Shown: in pieces, positions 41,929-50,616 of the stretch
How positions within the stretch are numbered: position 1 is the stretch's first letter
How the letters are laid out: every line of letters starts with the position of its first letter
DNA from: Planctomyces sp.
GTDB lineage: Bacteria; Planctomycetota; Planctomycetia; Planctomycetales; Planctomycetaceae
Reading direction: 5' to 3'
Length of the DNA stretch: 64,000 nucleotides
NCBI GenBank assembly: GCA_019636235.1
Contig: JAHBXW010000020.1
Location: 29,343 to 93,342 of the forward strand
Made by a program: the position numbers and the translations under genes
The notes under the pieces: model-generated
What the model was told of the DNA's origin: nothing
Databases searched by the model: none
Seen by the model: the letters and a program-made list of their open reading frames with translations, nothing else

Positions 41929-43878
41929 ATGAAGTTCACGTTTGCACCAGAATCGAAGCCGCTTGAGGGGTACACCATCAAGCGCGCGATCTATCGCGGG
42001 GGCTTCGGCGAGGTCTATTACGCGCTGACCGACGCCGGCCGCGAGGTCGCCCTCAAGCTGCTGCAGAACAACACCGAGATCGAGCTTCGCGGCGTCCAGC
42101 AGTGTCTGAATCTCAGCCACCCGAACCTGGTGACGATCTTCGACATCCGCCAGGATGGGGACGGCGACCACTGGATCGTCATGGAGTTCGTCCCGGGCGA
42201 GACGCTCGACCGGGCGATTCGGCGGTTTCCCTCCGGAATGCCGATGGAGGAAATCCGCCGTTGGCTGCCGGGAATCGTCGCCGGCGTCGCGCACCTGCAT
42301 GAGCACGGGCTGGTGCATCGGGACCTCAAGCCGGCCAACATCTTCTCGGACAGCGGCTGCGTGAAGGTCGGGGACGTGGGGCTCTCGAAGTTCATCACGC
42401 CCAGCCGCCGCAGCGCGCAGACGCAAAGCGTGGGCACTGTCTACTACATGGCGCCCGAAGTCGCCAAAGGGCGGTACGGCAAGGAAGTCGATGTCTACGC
42501 ACTGGGCGTGATCCTGTTCGAAATGCTCACCGGCCGGGTCCCGTTCGACGGCGATTCGACCGGCGAGATTCTGATGAAACATCTGACCGAACGGCCGGAC
42601 GTCAGCAAGCTGCCGCCGCGGCTGCGGGCTGTCGTCGAGCGGGCGCTCGAGAAAGACCCGGCCCTGCGTTATGCGAGCGTGTCGGCGCTGGCCAGCAGTT
42701 TCGAAGACGCCGTCCTGGGGCGGGGGCCGTCCCAGTCGGACGAGCGGCGAGAGCGTGTCGGCGATGCCCGGGCTCGTCCCGCGGCGGAACACTTCGACCA
42801 TGCGTCCGCGGAATGGGGGCCGAGCGGCAATCGCTGGCGGCGCGTTCCCCCCGCGGCCCAGTGGCGGCGCCCCGAGAGCGCGGAAGGTCCGCAGAACCTC
42901 GCCGCCACATCGCTGAAATGGGTGCTGCTGGCCCTGTTGTTCAGTTGGGTCGGCTGGACGCTGCTGGTGCCGGTGGCGGCCGTCCTCGCGGCGGTCTTCG
43001 GCGTGATGTTCGTGTTCCGGACGTTCGCCTGGTCGGCGGGACGGTTGTCGTCGCTGGTGCTGGGCGGATACAGGGACGCGCGATTCGCCGTCTCGCAAGT
43101 CGGCTGGGCGGCGCAAAAGGCGGTCGGGGCCGTCGCTGCGGCGCCGCGCACCGCCGGGAATGCGATGCAGGCGGCGGCGGGTTGCTGCGTGCGGCCGTTC
43201 CGGTCCAGCGCTGCGGCGCTGCCGGCCACGACAGCGGTGGCGCGCTGGACGCACTGGACGGGCACGGCCGCGGCATCGACGCTGGTCGCCGGCGTGTTCA
43301 CATTGGGACTGCCGATCATCTGGCCGAAATTCGTGCCTCCGCACGTCAATGTTCCAATCGAACCGGCCCAGCTGGGGCTGTTCGGAATGACGGCCGTCCT
43401 GGCCGCGTGGGCCATCACAGCGGTCTGCAAGTTCTGGGACGGAACGCGGCTGGGCCTGTTCCAGCGCCTCAGCCTGGGCCTTGCCGGCCTGGGCGTCGGC
43501 GCCATGGCCTGGCAGCTCGAACGCTTTCTGCTCGCCACGCCCGGCGACCAGTCGATTCTGTTTCCGACGTCCCGGGAACTCGGCGGCTATGCCCACGAAC
43601 TGGGACTGCCGCTGGGGATGGTCTCCACGATGGTCTTCTTCGGCGCCCTGTTCTTTGTCCGGAACTGGATGCGGCAGTCGACCGTGTATCGCAGTTCCCG
43701 GTTCCGGCTGACGTCGATGGCCTTCACCGCGCTCGTGGCCGCGATGATCGCCGGCATCATGAACAGCCCTGTCGAAGTCCTGATGACCTGGGCCGCCGTG
43801 CTGTCAGCCACCGTGCAGCTCGCGTCCGCTCAGGAAACCGTGCCGGCCGAACCGGCGGCGCTGGACATCGCCGCCTGA
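41929..43878 (+). CDS. Membrane Ser/Thr protein kinase
   Basis: About 649 residues from the ATG at 41929 (nine more codons are open). Kinase domain at 1-270: glycine loop YRGGFGEVYYA with the first Gly replaced by Tyr, Lys43 in VALKLL, HRDLKPAN with Asp132 and Asn137, and VGDVGLSKF in place of DFG (Asp149 kept). MAPEV and DVYALGVILFEMLTG follow. From about residue 325 there are about six membrane helices (for example VLLALLFSWVGWTLLVPVAAVLAAVFG and LTSMAFTALVAAMIAGIM). Eukaryote-like kinases phosphorylate Ser/Thr on partner proteins; the FHA-like gene just upstream is a possible substrate or reader. Confidence 0.92.
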   Translation: MKFTFAPESKPLEGYTIKRAIYRGGFGEVYYALTDAGREVALKLLQNNTEIELRGVQQCLNLSHPNLVTIFDIRQDGDGDHWIVMEFVPGETLDRAIRRFPSGMPMEEIRRWLPGIVAGVAHLHEHGLVHRDLKPANIFSDSGCVKVGDVGLSKFITPSRRSAQTQSVGTVYYMAPEVAKGRYGKEVDVYALGVILFEMLTGRVPFDGDSTGEILMKHLTERPDVSKLPPRLRAVVERALEKDPALRYASVSALASSFEDAVLGRGPSQSDERRERVGDARARPAAEHFDHASAEWGPSGNRWRRVPPAAQWRRPESAEGPQNLAATSLKWVLLALLFSWVGWTLLVPVAAVLAAVFGVMFVFRTFAWSAGRLSSLVLGGYRDARFAVSQVGWAAQKAVGAVAAAPRTAGNAMQAAAGCCVRPFRSSAAALPATTAVARWTHWTGTAAASTLVAGVFTLGLPIIWPKFVPPHVNVPIEPAQLGLFGMTAVLAAWAITAVCKFWDGTRLGLFQRLSLGLAGLGVGAMAWQLERFLLATPGDQSILFPTSRELGGYAHELGLPLGMVSTMVFFGALFFVRNWMRQSTVYRSSRFRLTSMAFTALVAAMIAGIMNSPVEVLMTWAAVLSATVQLASAQETVPAEPAALDIAA

Positions 43879-43912
43879 TGGCCCGGAAACGTTGGAAGTG
43901 AAAGAGCCCGTC

Positions 43913-45106
43913 ATGCACGCCCGCCAGTCCGTTCAGGCCGCCGCCGGACACGTTTCGATCGATGGCCACGAAACCCAGCTCCGCATCAGCGGCGACGGGG
44001 TGTTTCTGCGCACGCCGGAAACGCGCGTGGCCATCTCGGGCGACGGCGTCGTCGTCAGCCGGGTTGGCGAATCGTGGCCGGTCGTGGCCGCGCTTCCCGA
44101 TCAGCATCAGCACGCCTACCAGGGACGGGAGTCGCTGGCCGTCGGGCCGCTGATCGCCATCTGCGTGGTGTTGCTGCTGCTGTTGCAGTGGTCGCGCAAG
44201 GCGGTGGTGGTGGCGATCCTGATCGGCGTGGCTCTGGTGGGCATTTATCGCCTGCGGCAGGGGCAGGCACTCGCGCACCACCGGGCGCGCGTCATTCACA
44301 CTCAGCAGATCGAGGAACAGGTCCGGGCTGACGCCCTGCACCGGGAAGCGATCCAGGTTCGAGACTGGCGCTCGCTGGAAAAGCCGCTGCCCGTGGCCGC
44401 GCCCGGCAGCCTCCCATCCCCGCCGGCCCCGCCGCTGGCGGAGGCGGTCTCCACGGCGGCGGAATCAGTCGCGCCGGCCCAGCCCGCCGAAGATTCGGCG
44501 ACCGATGGCGATTGGCGGATCGTGGATGCGGAACCGGCGGAATCCGGAACCGAGCGGATCCTGACCGCCGACCAGTTGCCCGCCTGGGTCGCGGAGGCGA
44601 TTCGCGGCGACGAACTCCGCATGGATCAGCCGGCGACGATATCGAGCGGACGATTCGCGACCATCAAGGAAGCCGAAGACCGGCTGTGGTCCGAAGTCCG
44701 GACCCGCGCGGAACAGCTGTTCGTGGAACGGCAGCCCGAGGCGGCCGGCTGGCTCGCGCCGCCCGAGTTGCTGGAACGCACGACCCTGGTGCTGGACCGC
44801 TGCGTGGAACGGACGGAGCTGGTCGTCGGCACGTTTTCCGAGCCGATGTACCAGGTGCATTGGCGGGTCGTTCTGCCGGAGCGGCTGTCGGAGACATTGG
44901 CCTCGGCCTGGCGGCCGGCGGTGTCGAACGAACGTCTGAAGACGTCCGGGGCGGTGCTCGGCGGGGCGACGATCGCGTTCGGTCTGATGAACCTGCTGCT
45001 CCGCGGGCTCACGTCCGCGCGGTTGCGGTCGTGGAGTCGTCGCAAGACGGCGGGAACGGCGGTCGCCGCAGCGGCGCTGATCGGGCTGGGACTGTGGATG
45101 GTCTGA
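43913..45106 (+). CDS. Membrane protein of unknown function
   Basis: A 397-residue protein from the ATG at 43913; a TTG at 43892 is also in frame. An N-terminal part (residues 1-70) is a beta-rich stretch, then two adjacent helices at about 72-105 (VGPLIAICVVLLLLLQW, AVVVAILIGVALVGIY). The middle 110-340 is a soluble part with ATISSGRFATIKEAEDRLWSEV, and two more helices lie near the C-terminus (VLGGATIAFGLMNLLLRG, TAVAAAALIGLGLWMV). I do not recognise it. It follows the kinase gene by 34 bases, so it probably works with the kinase. Confidence 0.75.
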   Translation: MHARQSVQAAAGHVSIDGHETQLRISGDGVFLRTPETRVAISGDGVVVSRVGESWPVVAALPDQHQHAYQGRESLAVGPLIAICVVLLLLLQWSRKAVVVAILIGVALVGIYRLRQGQALAHHRARVIHTQQIEEQVRADALHREAIQVRDWRSLEKPLPVAAPGSLPSPPAPPLAEAVSTAAESVAPAQPAEDSATDGDWRIVDAEPAESGTERILTADQLPAWVAEAIRGDELRMDQPATISSGRFATIKEAEDRLWSEVRTRAEQLFVERQPEAAGWLAPPELLERTTLVLDRCVERTELVVGTFSEPMYQVHWRVVLPERLSETLASAWRPAVSNERLKTSGAVLGGATIAFGLMNLLLRGLTSARLRSWSRRKTAGTAVAAAALIGLGLWMV

Positions 45107-45200
45107 CCGCGCGGTGCGCGGAACGCAGCGCGGGCGCGTCGCAGGTTGGCCGACCCCGGCAGCGCGGCTGGCGAGGGCGTCGAGGCTGCCCGTCGGGGTC

Positions 45201-46187
45201 TCAGCGGCTCTGCATGTAGACGAGCCCGAACGACCCCAGGATCAACAGCGCCACCAGCAGGGCGTCCGGTTCGAGGATCGGCCAGCGGCGCTCCGCCCGA
45301 TACAACAGCGACAGCACCGTGGCGCACAGCACAATCATGCCGCACACGGCCGTCACCACGTGCACGTCCGAGATCTCGGCCATCATGGGCCCCGATGTGA
45401 AGGCGTCCAGCACGCCCAGGATCAGCATGTTGAACGCGATGCTGCCGAAAGCGTTGCCGATCGCCAGTTCGACCGCCTTCAGCCGCACGGCCGTGTAGGC
45501 GGCTGTCACCTCGGGCAGCGTGGTGACGGCGGCGACGAATACGGTGCCCATGAAGGTCCGCCCCAGGCCGGTCAAGTCGGACAGTTTGTCGGCGACCCGC
45601 GCCAGCTCCGGGGCCGTCAGAAAGATCACCGCGGCCGCGGCCAGAAACCCCGCGGCGTTGCGCCCCAGCGGCGGCCGCTTCTGCGGTTCGTTCTCCGCCA
45701 GGATCTGGCGCGTCGCCAGTTCATCGAAATACACGAGCCTCAGCAGGGCGAAGTAGACGCCGATCAGGACGATGCTGGTCAGCCCCATCGGCCCGAACAT
45801 GACTGTCGAATTGATCAGGATGCCGATCACCGCGACGCATTTCAGAATGATCACGCCTGTCGCCGACAGCGCATGCGCCGCGGCCTGCCGGCTCAAAATG
45901 CCGCCGGGCGTGCGCGTCACCAGATCGACGCCGGCCAGCACGAGCAGGTTGCACAGCGTGGCTCCCAGCAGGTTGCCGGCCGTGAGATCGGCCGCCCCCA
46001 TCCGCACCGACGTGATGCCGACGGCGAGTTCCGGCAGGCTTGTCGCCCCCGCCAGCAGCACGATGCCGACCAGCTTCTTGCCGAGGCCGGTTGCGTCAGC
46101 AATCCGATCCGCGGTGTTCGTCATCAGGACGCCTGCCGCCACGACCACCGCCGCCAGCAGCACGAACTCCGTCATCAGCCACAGCAT
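45201..46187 (-). CDS. Sodium/calcium exchanger family protein (CaCA, YrbG-like)
   Basis: A 328-residue protein with about ten hydrophobic segments in two repeats. The two alpha-repeat signatures are LAGATSLPELAVGITSVRMG near residue 45 and AVTTLPEVTAAYTAVRLKAVE near residue 205, each followed by a GN-x-x-G-x-x-x-x-N segment (AGNLLGATLCNLLVL; IGNAFGSIAFNMLIL). These contain the ion-binding Glu residues. CaCA transporters swap Na+ or H+ for Ca2+. It runs opposite to the preceding kinase cluster and no regulation is visible. Confidence 0.92.
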   Translation of the reverse strand: MLWLMTEFVLLAAVVVAAGVLMTNTADRIADATGLGKKLVGIVLLAGATSLPELAVGITSVRMGAADLTAGNLLGATLCNLLVLAGVDLVTRTPGGILSRQAAAHALSATGVIILKCVAVIGILINSTVMFGPMGLTSIVLIGVYFALLRLVYFDELATRQILAENEPQKRPPLGRNAAGFLAAAAVIFLTAPELARVADKLSDLTGLGRTFMGTVFVAAVTTLPEVTAAYTAVRLKAVELAIGNAFGSIAFNMLILGVLDAFTSGPMMAEISDVHVVTAVCGMIVLCATVLSLLYRAERRWPILEPDALLVALLILGSFGLVYMQSR

Positions 46188-46272
46188 GCCCCGGTCTCCT
46201 GCTCAGGTCCGCCGTCCATGTCCGCCGCCGAGCCGGCCGGCATCGCCCGGCGGCACGCTCTCCCGCGCTGCG

Positions 46273-47421
46273 TCAGGGAAGCTCCGCCCCGTTGAAGCGG
46301 ATTGTCGCATCCGGCAACGATTTCTTCAGCATGGCGACCCCGTCCGCCGTGCAGCCCGCGCCATCCAGCGACAACTGTCGCAACGATTTCAGCGGCCGCA
46401 GGGCCGCCAGCGCCGCGTCATTCACTCCCGCGCAACGCGACAGATCGAGTTCCTCCAGCGACCGCAGCTTGCCCAGCAGCTTCAGGCCGGCGACCGTCAC
46501 TCGGCTGCCCGCCAACCGCAGCCGTTTCAGTTTCAGGCAGTTCTGAAAACCTTCGACCAAGACGTCGTGCGTATCGGGATGCGAGGCATCCAGCGTTTCC
46601 AGCTGCTTCAGCCGATTCAGCTCCAGCAGGCCGTACGTCACAAAGGGCGAGTTGCCGGCGTGCAGCTCCCGCAGTTCGGGGAATCCGCCGTCTTTGACGA
46701 GGGCGGTGAACTCGCGACCCAGCAGGTTCGTCGCCCCGCCCACCCGCAGGACGCGCAGTTGGCGCAGGCCGCGCATCCGCCGGAATACTGCGTCCGCGGC
46801 CAGCGACGATTGCAGACTCAACTCCTCGAGCGCAGTGCACCGTTCCAGTCCCGTGAATCCCCCCTCGTCCGCCCGCCCCAGGTCGTCCGCGATCAGCGAT
46901 TTCAGCCCCGGCAGCTCCGCCAGCACCTGCAGGCCCTCGTTGCTGACCGACGTTTGCGAGATGTCCAGCGTCGCCAGCGGAAGCCGGCCCACAACTTTCA
47001 GCCCGGCGTCGCCCACGCGCGACCCCTTCAGGTCCAGCTCCGTGATGCGGTCCAGGCCAGCCTCCAGGGCGGCGAGTTCCTCGAGGTCCGCGTTCGTTCG
47101 CAGCCCCGGCGGCTTCGCAAGGAATGCGTCGATGATTTCGTCGGGCGAACGCACAACGGGCGTCGCCTGGGGGGAAGCGGAGTCCGTCTCGGACGTCCCG
47201 CGTTCGACGGGCCGCTCGACGCCGGCCGACGGATTCGAGGGAGTTGCTGCCGTGGCCGGCGGGTCCGCCTCCGGGGACGTCAGCGAACGCACCTTTTCGC
47301 ACCCTGCCAGGCCCAGCGCCAGGCCTGCAGCCAACGCCGCCGCGACCGCAGAGGACGATCCCCCGCGGGGTCGGAATCGCCGCACGATGCTCTGTACCGC
47401 TGGCTGCGCCGCTCTCGTCAT
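46273..47421 (-). CDS. Leucine-rich-repeat lipoprotein
   Basis: About 382 residues from the ATG at 47421. A signal peptide with lipobox (ALGLAGC, Cys near residue 41) is followed by a Pro/Thr/Ala-rich linker, then LRRs over about 110-380, for example ALEAGLDRITELDLKGSRVGDAGLK and SLEELDLSRCAGVNDAALA. It has the same type of repeats as the protein at 3891-4877. LRRs bind protein partners; none is indicated. It is 85 bases upstream of the exchanger gene on the same strand and may be co-transcribed with it. Confidence 0.85.
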   Translation of the reverse strand: MTRAAQPAVQSIVRRFRPRGGSSSAVAAALAAGLALGLAGCEKVRSLTSPEADPPATAATPSNPSAGVERPVERGTSETDSASPQATPVVRSPDEIIDAFLAKPPGLRTNADLEELAALEAGLDRITELDLKGSRVGDAGLKVVGRLPLATLDISQTSVSNEGLQVLAELPGLKSLIADDLGRADEGGFTGLERCTALEELSLQSSLAADAVFRRMRGLRQLRVLRVGGATNLLGREFTALVKDGGFPELRELHAGNSPFVTYGLLELNRLKQLETLDASHPDTHDVLVEGFQNCLKLKRLRLAGSRVTVAGLKLLGKLRSLEELDLSRCAGVNDAALAALRPLKSLRQLSLDGAGCTADGVAMLKKSLPDATIRFNGAELP

Positions 47422-47802
47422 CTCACGCCCCCGCTGGCAGAAAATGGACCGCACGCCCCATCCGGGGAACCCCGGCCGCGCACAGCATCGCGAACGGACC
47501 TCCGCCGCGTCGGGCGAGATCATAACAGCGGCCCGTCCGGGTCAAGTTCGGCGCGCGGATTCAGGGACCGTTTGCCTTCGCCCGGCCGGGGGCCAGCCGC
47601 CCGGCCGCCCACGCCGCGCGACGGCCGGCCGCCGCTCTCATCCGGTTTCCGCCGCTTGAAGTCGCGTCGATTCGCGCGCGGCTGCCGTACAAAACCGCGT
47701 ACCACGCTGTTACGATGACCTGAACCGGCACGGCGCCGGAGCAATTGCGAGACGGACATTTCCTTGCGGACTGGCCTCCGCCAACCCGCCTGACAACTCC
47801 CG

Positions 47803-48555
47803 ATGGCCACACCATTCGCCCTCAAATGGGGCTCCGTCAGCATCACGGGGAATTACCGTGAGAACAACGAGGATCGCTGTCACGTCGACTCGGGCGGGCG
47901 GTATTTTCTTGTCGCGGACGGGATGGGCGGCCAAAGCGCCGGCGAGAAGGCCAGCGAGCTGGCAATCGAGCTGATCGCCTCGCGGCTGGACAGGAGCTGG
48001 CCCGACATCGACCGCGGCGACGCGGCGCAGTCTCAATCGGCCATCGACAGCGCCATCGGACACGCCAATGGCGAGATCATGGCGCTGGGCGAGCTGGAAG
48101 CCCGCTACCGCAGCATGGGGACGACGATCACCTACATCGTCCGCGCGGGGGGCTCGCTGCTGGTCGGGAACGTCGGGGACAGCCGGACGTATCTGCTGCG
48201 CGGGGGCAGGCTGGAGCGACTCACCAAGGACCATTCGCTGACGCAGGCGCTGCTCGATGCGGGCACGATTTCCGCGGAGGAGGCGGCGACGCACCGCTAC
48301 AAGAATGTGCTGTACCGCTATCTGGGCACGAAGGAGGGAGGCCAGGGCACTGATGCGCGGACGGTGACTCCCCAGCGCGGCGACCGGCTGATGATGTGTT
48401 CCGATGGCGTGACGGACGGCTGCTCGGAGGACACGATCGCCGGGCTGCTGGCCGAGGAGGCCGATCCTCAGAAGGCTGCGGAGCGGATCGTCGACGCGGC
48501 GCTGAACGGCGGCTCGCGTGACAACATCACCTGTCTGGTCGTGCATGTCGCCTGA
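47803..48555 (+). CDS. PP2C-family Ser/Thr protein phosphatase
   Basis: A 250-residue PPM/PP2C phosphatase. Signatures: GNYRENNEDRCHVDSGGRYF, LVADGMGGQSAGEKASELA (metal-binding Asp and Gly), MGTTITYIV, VGNVGDSRTYLLRGGRLERLTKDHS, and MMCSDGVTDGC with GGSRDNITCLVV. It removes phosphate from Ser/Thr using two metals. It lies 3.9 kb from the Ser/Thr kinase and FHA-like genes, so it is a possible counterpart, though not in the same operon. A CGCCAACCCGCC stretch precedes the ATG with no clear ribosome site. Confidence 0.94.
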   Translation: MATPFALKWGSVSITGNYRENNEDRCHVDSGGRYFLVADGMGGQSAGEKASELAIELIASRLDRSWPDIDRGDAAQSQSAIDSAIGHANGEIMALGELEARYRSMGTTITYIVRAGGSLLVGNVGDSRTYLLRGGRLERLTKDHSLTQALLDAGTISAEEAATHRYKNVLYRYLGTKEGGQGTDARTVTPQRGDRLMMCSDGVTDGCSEDTIAGLLAEEADPQKAAERIVDAALNGGSRDNITCLVVHVA

Positions 48556-48812
48556 CGTCCGCCTCACGGGCACGCCGTAAACTCTTTCTGTCACGCGGGT
48601 TGCAGTTCTGTGGGCATTTTCGGGCCGTCGCTCGTCCGGAATCCTCAAGATTTTCCCAGATTCCGTATTTCTCCAGCGACCGTGTGACCCGCGATTTCGC
48701 GAATGCTAGACTTTTCGTGATTGAGGACGGGTGCAGGGCGTGAGCGATGGGTGTCTCGCGCGGTGTCCCGCCAGGTTCTCGCGGCGGAGTTCGCGATCTA
48801 CGGGAGGTTTCA

Positions 48813-49352
48813 ATGCGGAAGTATGTTGTGATGGCGGTGGCTGTGCTCGGCGCAGCGGCCACTCAGGTGGATGCCGACACGGTGCAGACGCGAGTTCGGG
48901 AGCGGAGCCTGATCACGCAGCGCAACTCCGTCGACAGCATTGTCGACTCGGTCATCGTGCAGACGTCGAACACGACGCTGCAGAGCACCACGCTGCCCTC
49001 GTTCACGCTCCAGCCGACTCCGGCGGACGGCCCCACGCCGGCCCTGCCGATCGAGGTTGTGGAGCCGGCGCCCCTGGCCTACAGCCCGGTCTACGCCGGC
49101 CCGGCCCTGTACACGAACGTCAAGGTTCGCGGCGAGCGGAAGACACATCCCTGCGCCGTTCCGGTCGTCGTCTCCGCGCCCGATCCGTGCAACCCCTGCT
49201 GCACCGTGTGCGTGGAAGTCTGCGTGCCTCCGTGTGCCGTGGCGGATGTCCGCTGCCGCCGCAACGGGCAGAAGGTCATCTACGACTTCGGCAAGTACGA
49301 AGTCTCGCTGACCGCCCGCAAGGACTTCGTCCTGGTGAGCTACAGCCGCTGA
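48813..49352 (+). CDS. Small secreted Cys-rich protein
   Basis: A 179-residue protein from the ATG at 48813, with GGGAGG just before. A signal peptide (MRKYVVMAVAVLGAAATQVDA) leads to a Ser/Thr-rich region (about 25-70) and a Cys-rich segment HPCAVPVVVSAPDPCNPCCT followed by VCVEVCVPPCAVADVRCRR. It ends with VIYDFGKYEVSLTARKDFVLVSYSR. The Cys pattern may form disulfides outside the cell. I do not know the family. It is followed by a terminator-like hairpin. Confidence 0.75.
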   Translation: MRKYVVMAVAVLGAAATQVDADTVQTRVRERSLITQRNSVDSIVDSVIVQTSNTTLQSTTLPSFTLQPTPADGPTPALPIEVVEPAPLAYSPVYAGPALYTNVKVRGERKTHPCAVPVVVSAPDPCNPCCTVCVEVCVPPCAVADVRCRRNGQKVIYDFGKYEVSLTARKDFVLVSYSR

Positions 49353-49379
49353 TCGCAGCGAGTCAGTTCGGAATCGTCG

Positions 49380-49412
49380 ACGGCCGTCCGCGCATCTCGC
49401 TCGGGCGGCCGT
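49380..49412 (+). terminator. Terminator-like hairpin
   Basis: ACGGCCGTCCG pairs with CGGGCGGCCGT (one G-U pair) over an 11-base loop, then TCTCGTTT. It is 27 bases after the Cys-rich gene stop. Confidence 0.6.
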
Positions 49413-49491
49413 TCTCGTTTGAGCCCAGGCAAATCCTCGCCATACGCGCCCGCCCCGACGCCCCACCACGAACAGCGTCCGCAGGTACGCC

Positions 49492-50289
49492 TCAGATCGT
49501 CTGCGCCATGAACCCGCCGTCGACCACCAGGTTGATCCCCGTAATGAACCGGCCCGCCTGTTCCGAGGCCAGCAGCAACGCCGCCCCCGCCAGCTCCTGC
49601 GGCTCGCCGAAACGTCCCATCGGCGTGTGCGTCAGAATGGACGACTGACGATCGGGCGTCAGCACTTTCCGATTCTGCTCCGCGGGAAAGAATCCCGGCG
49701 ACAGCGCGTTCACCCGCACCCCGAACGGAGCCCATTCGCGGGCCAGGTTCAGCGTCAGATTCAGCACCGCCGCCTTGGACGCGGAGTACGTGAACACTCG
49801 CGACAGCGGCACGATCGCGCTCAATGACGCGATGTTGATGATGGCCCCGCCGCCGGAGTCAATCATCCAGCGGCCGAACTCCTGGCAGGCCCGCTGCACG
49901 GCCCGCAGGTTCACGTCGAATATCCGCTCCCATTCCTCGTCGGAAATGTCCAGAAACGGCGTTGCGGAATTGACGCCCGCCGCGTTCACCAGAATGTCGC
50001 AGCGGCGCCCCTCACGCCGCAGTTCGCCGATGAGCGCCTGGTGATCCTCGCGCCGCGTCGCGTCGAGCGATCGAAACTCGGCCGCGCCACCCGCCGCGCG
50101 GATCCGCGCCACCGCTTCCTCGCCGGCCGGTTCATCCCGACCGGCGATCAGAATCGTCGCCCCTGCGCCGGCCAACGCGTCCGCCAGCGCGCCTCCCAGC
50201 TTCCCCGTGCCGCCGATCACAACCGCCAATCGCCCCGAAAGTCCGAACAGCGACTGCAGGTAATCCGTTGATGAGGAGGTCTCGGGCAT
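49492..50289 (-). CDS. Short-chain dehydrogenase/reductase
   Basis: A 265-residue SDR from the ATG at 50289 (12 more codons are open). Cofactor loop VVIGGTGKLGGALADAL, NAG motif ILVNAAGVNS, catalytic Ser in INIASLSAIV, and Tyr/Lys in YSASKAAV; VDGGFMAQ at the end. The segment VRVNALSPGFFPAEQNRKVL is typical of sugar-acid oxidoreductases such as mannonate or gluconate dehydrogenases. Substrate cannot be assigned. It is convergent with the preceding gene and divergent from the efflux gene. Confidence 0.88.
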   Translation of the reverse strand: MPETSSSTDYLQSLFGLSGRLAVVIGGTGKLGGALADALAGAGATILIAGRDEPAGEEAVARIRAAGGAAEFRSLDATRREDHQALIGELRREGRRCDILVNAAGVNSATPFLDISDEEWERIFDVNLRAVQRACQEFGRWMIDSGGGAIINIASLSAIVPLSRVFTYSASKAAVLNLTLNLAREWAPFGVRVNALSPGFFPAEQNRKVLTPDRQSSILTHTPMGRFGEPQELAGAALLLASEQAGRFITGINLVVDGGFMAQTI

Positions 50290-50616
50290 GAATCGGGAAT
50301 TCGAGAGGGCTATCAGAAGGGACATCGCATGCGGCCGACGCGCTCAGCAGCACGCCGCCGCGGCCCGCCATGCTACGCGGTCAATGCCCGACATGCGACA
50401 CTCGCCCTCCGGCGACTCGCGCGCATACGAACGCCGTGCGAGACGTCGTTCCAGGCTCCGATCGCAACGGTTCTGGCGGTTGCAACGGGGCCGGCGATCC
50501 GCAGCCCGACCGGCTGCGCGAGTCGATCCGGCGACAATGCTCGGACTGGCGCGAACCCCGGAAGCCGGCCGACCTTGGATGAGACAGGGTCTACTGGAAC
50601 GGATGCCTTGGCTCCT

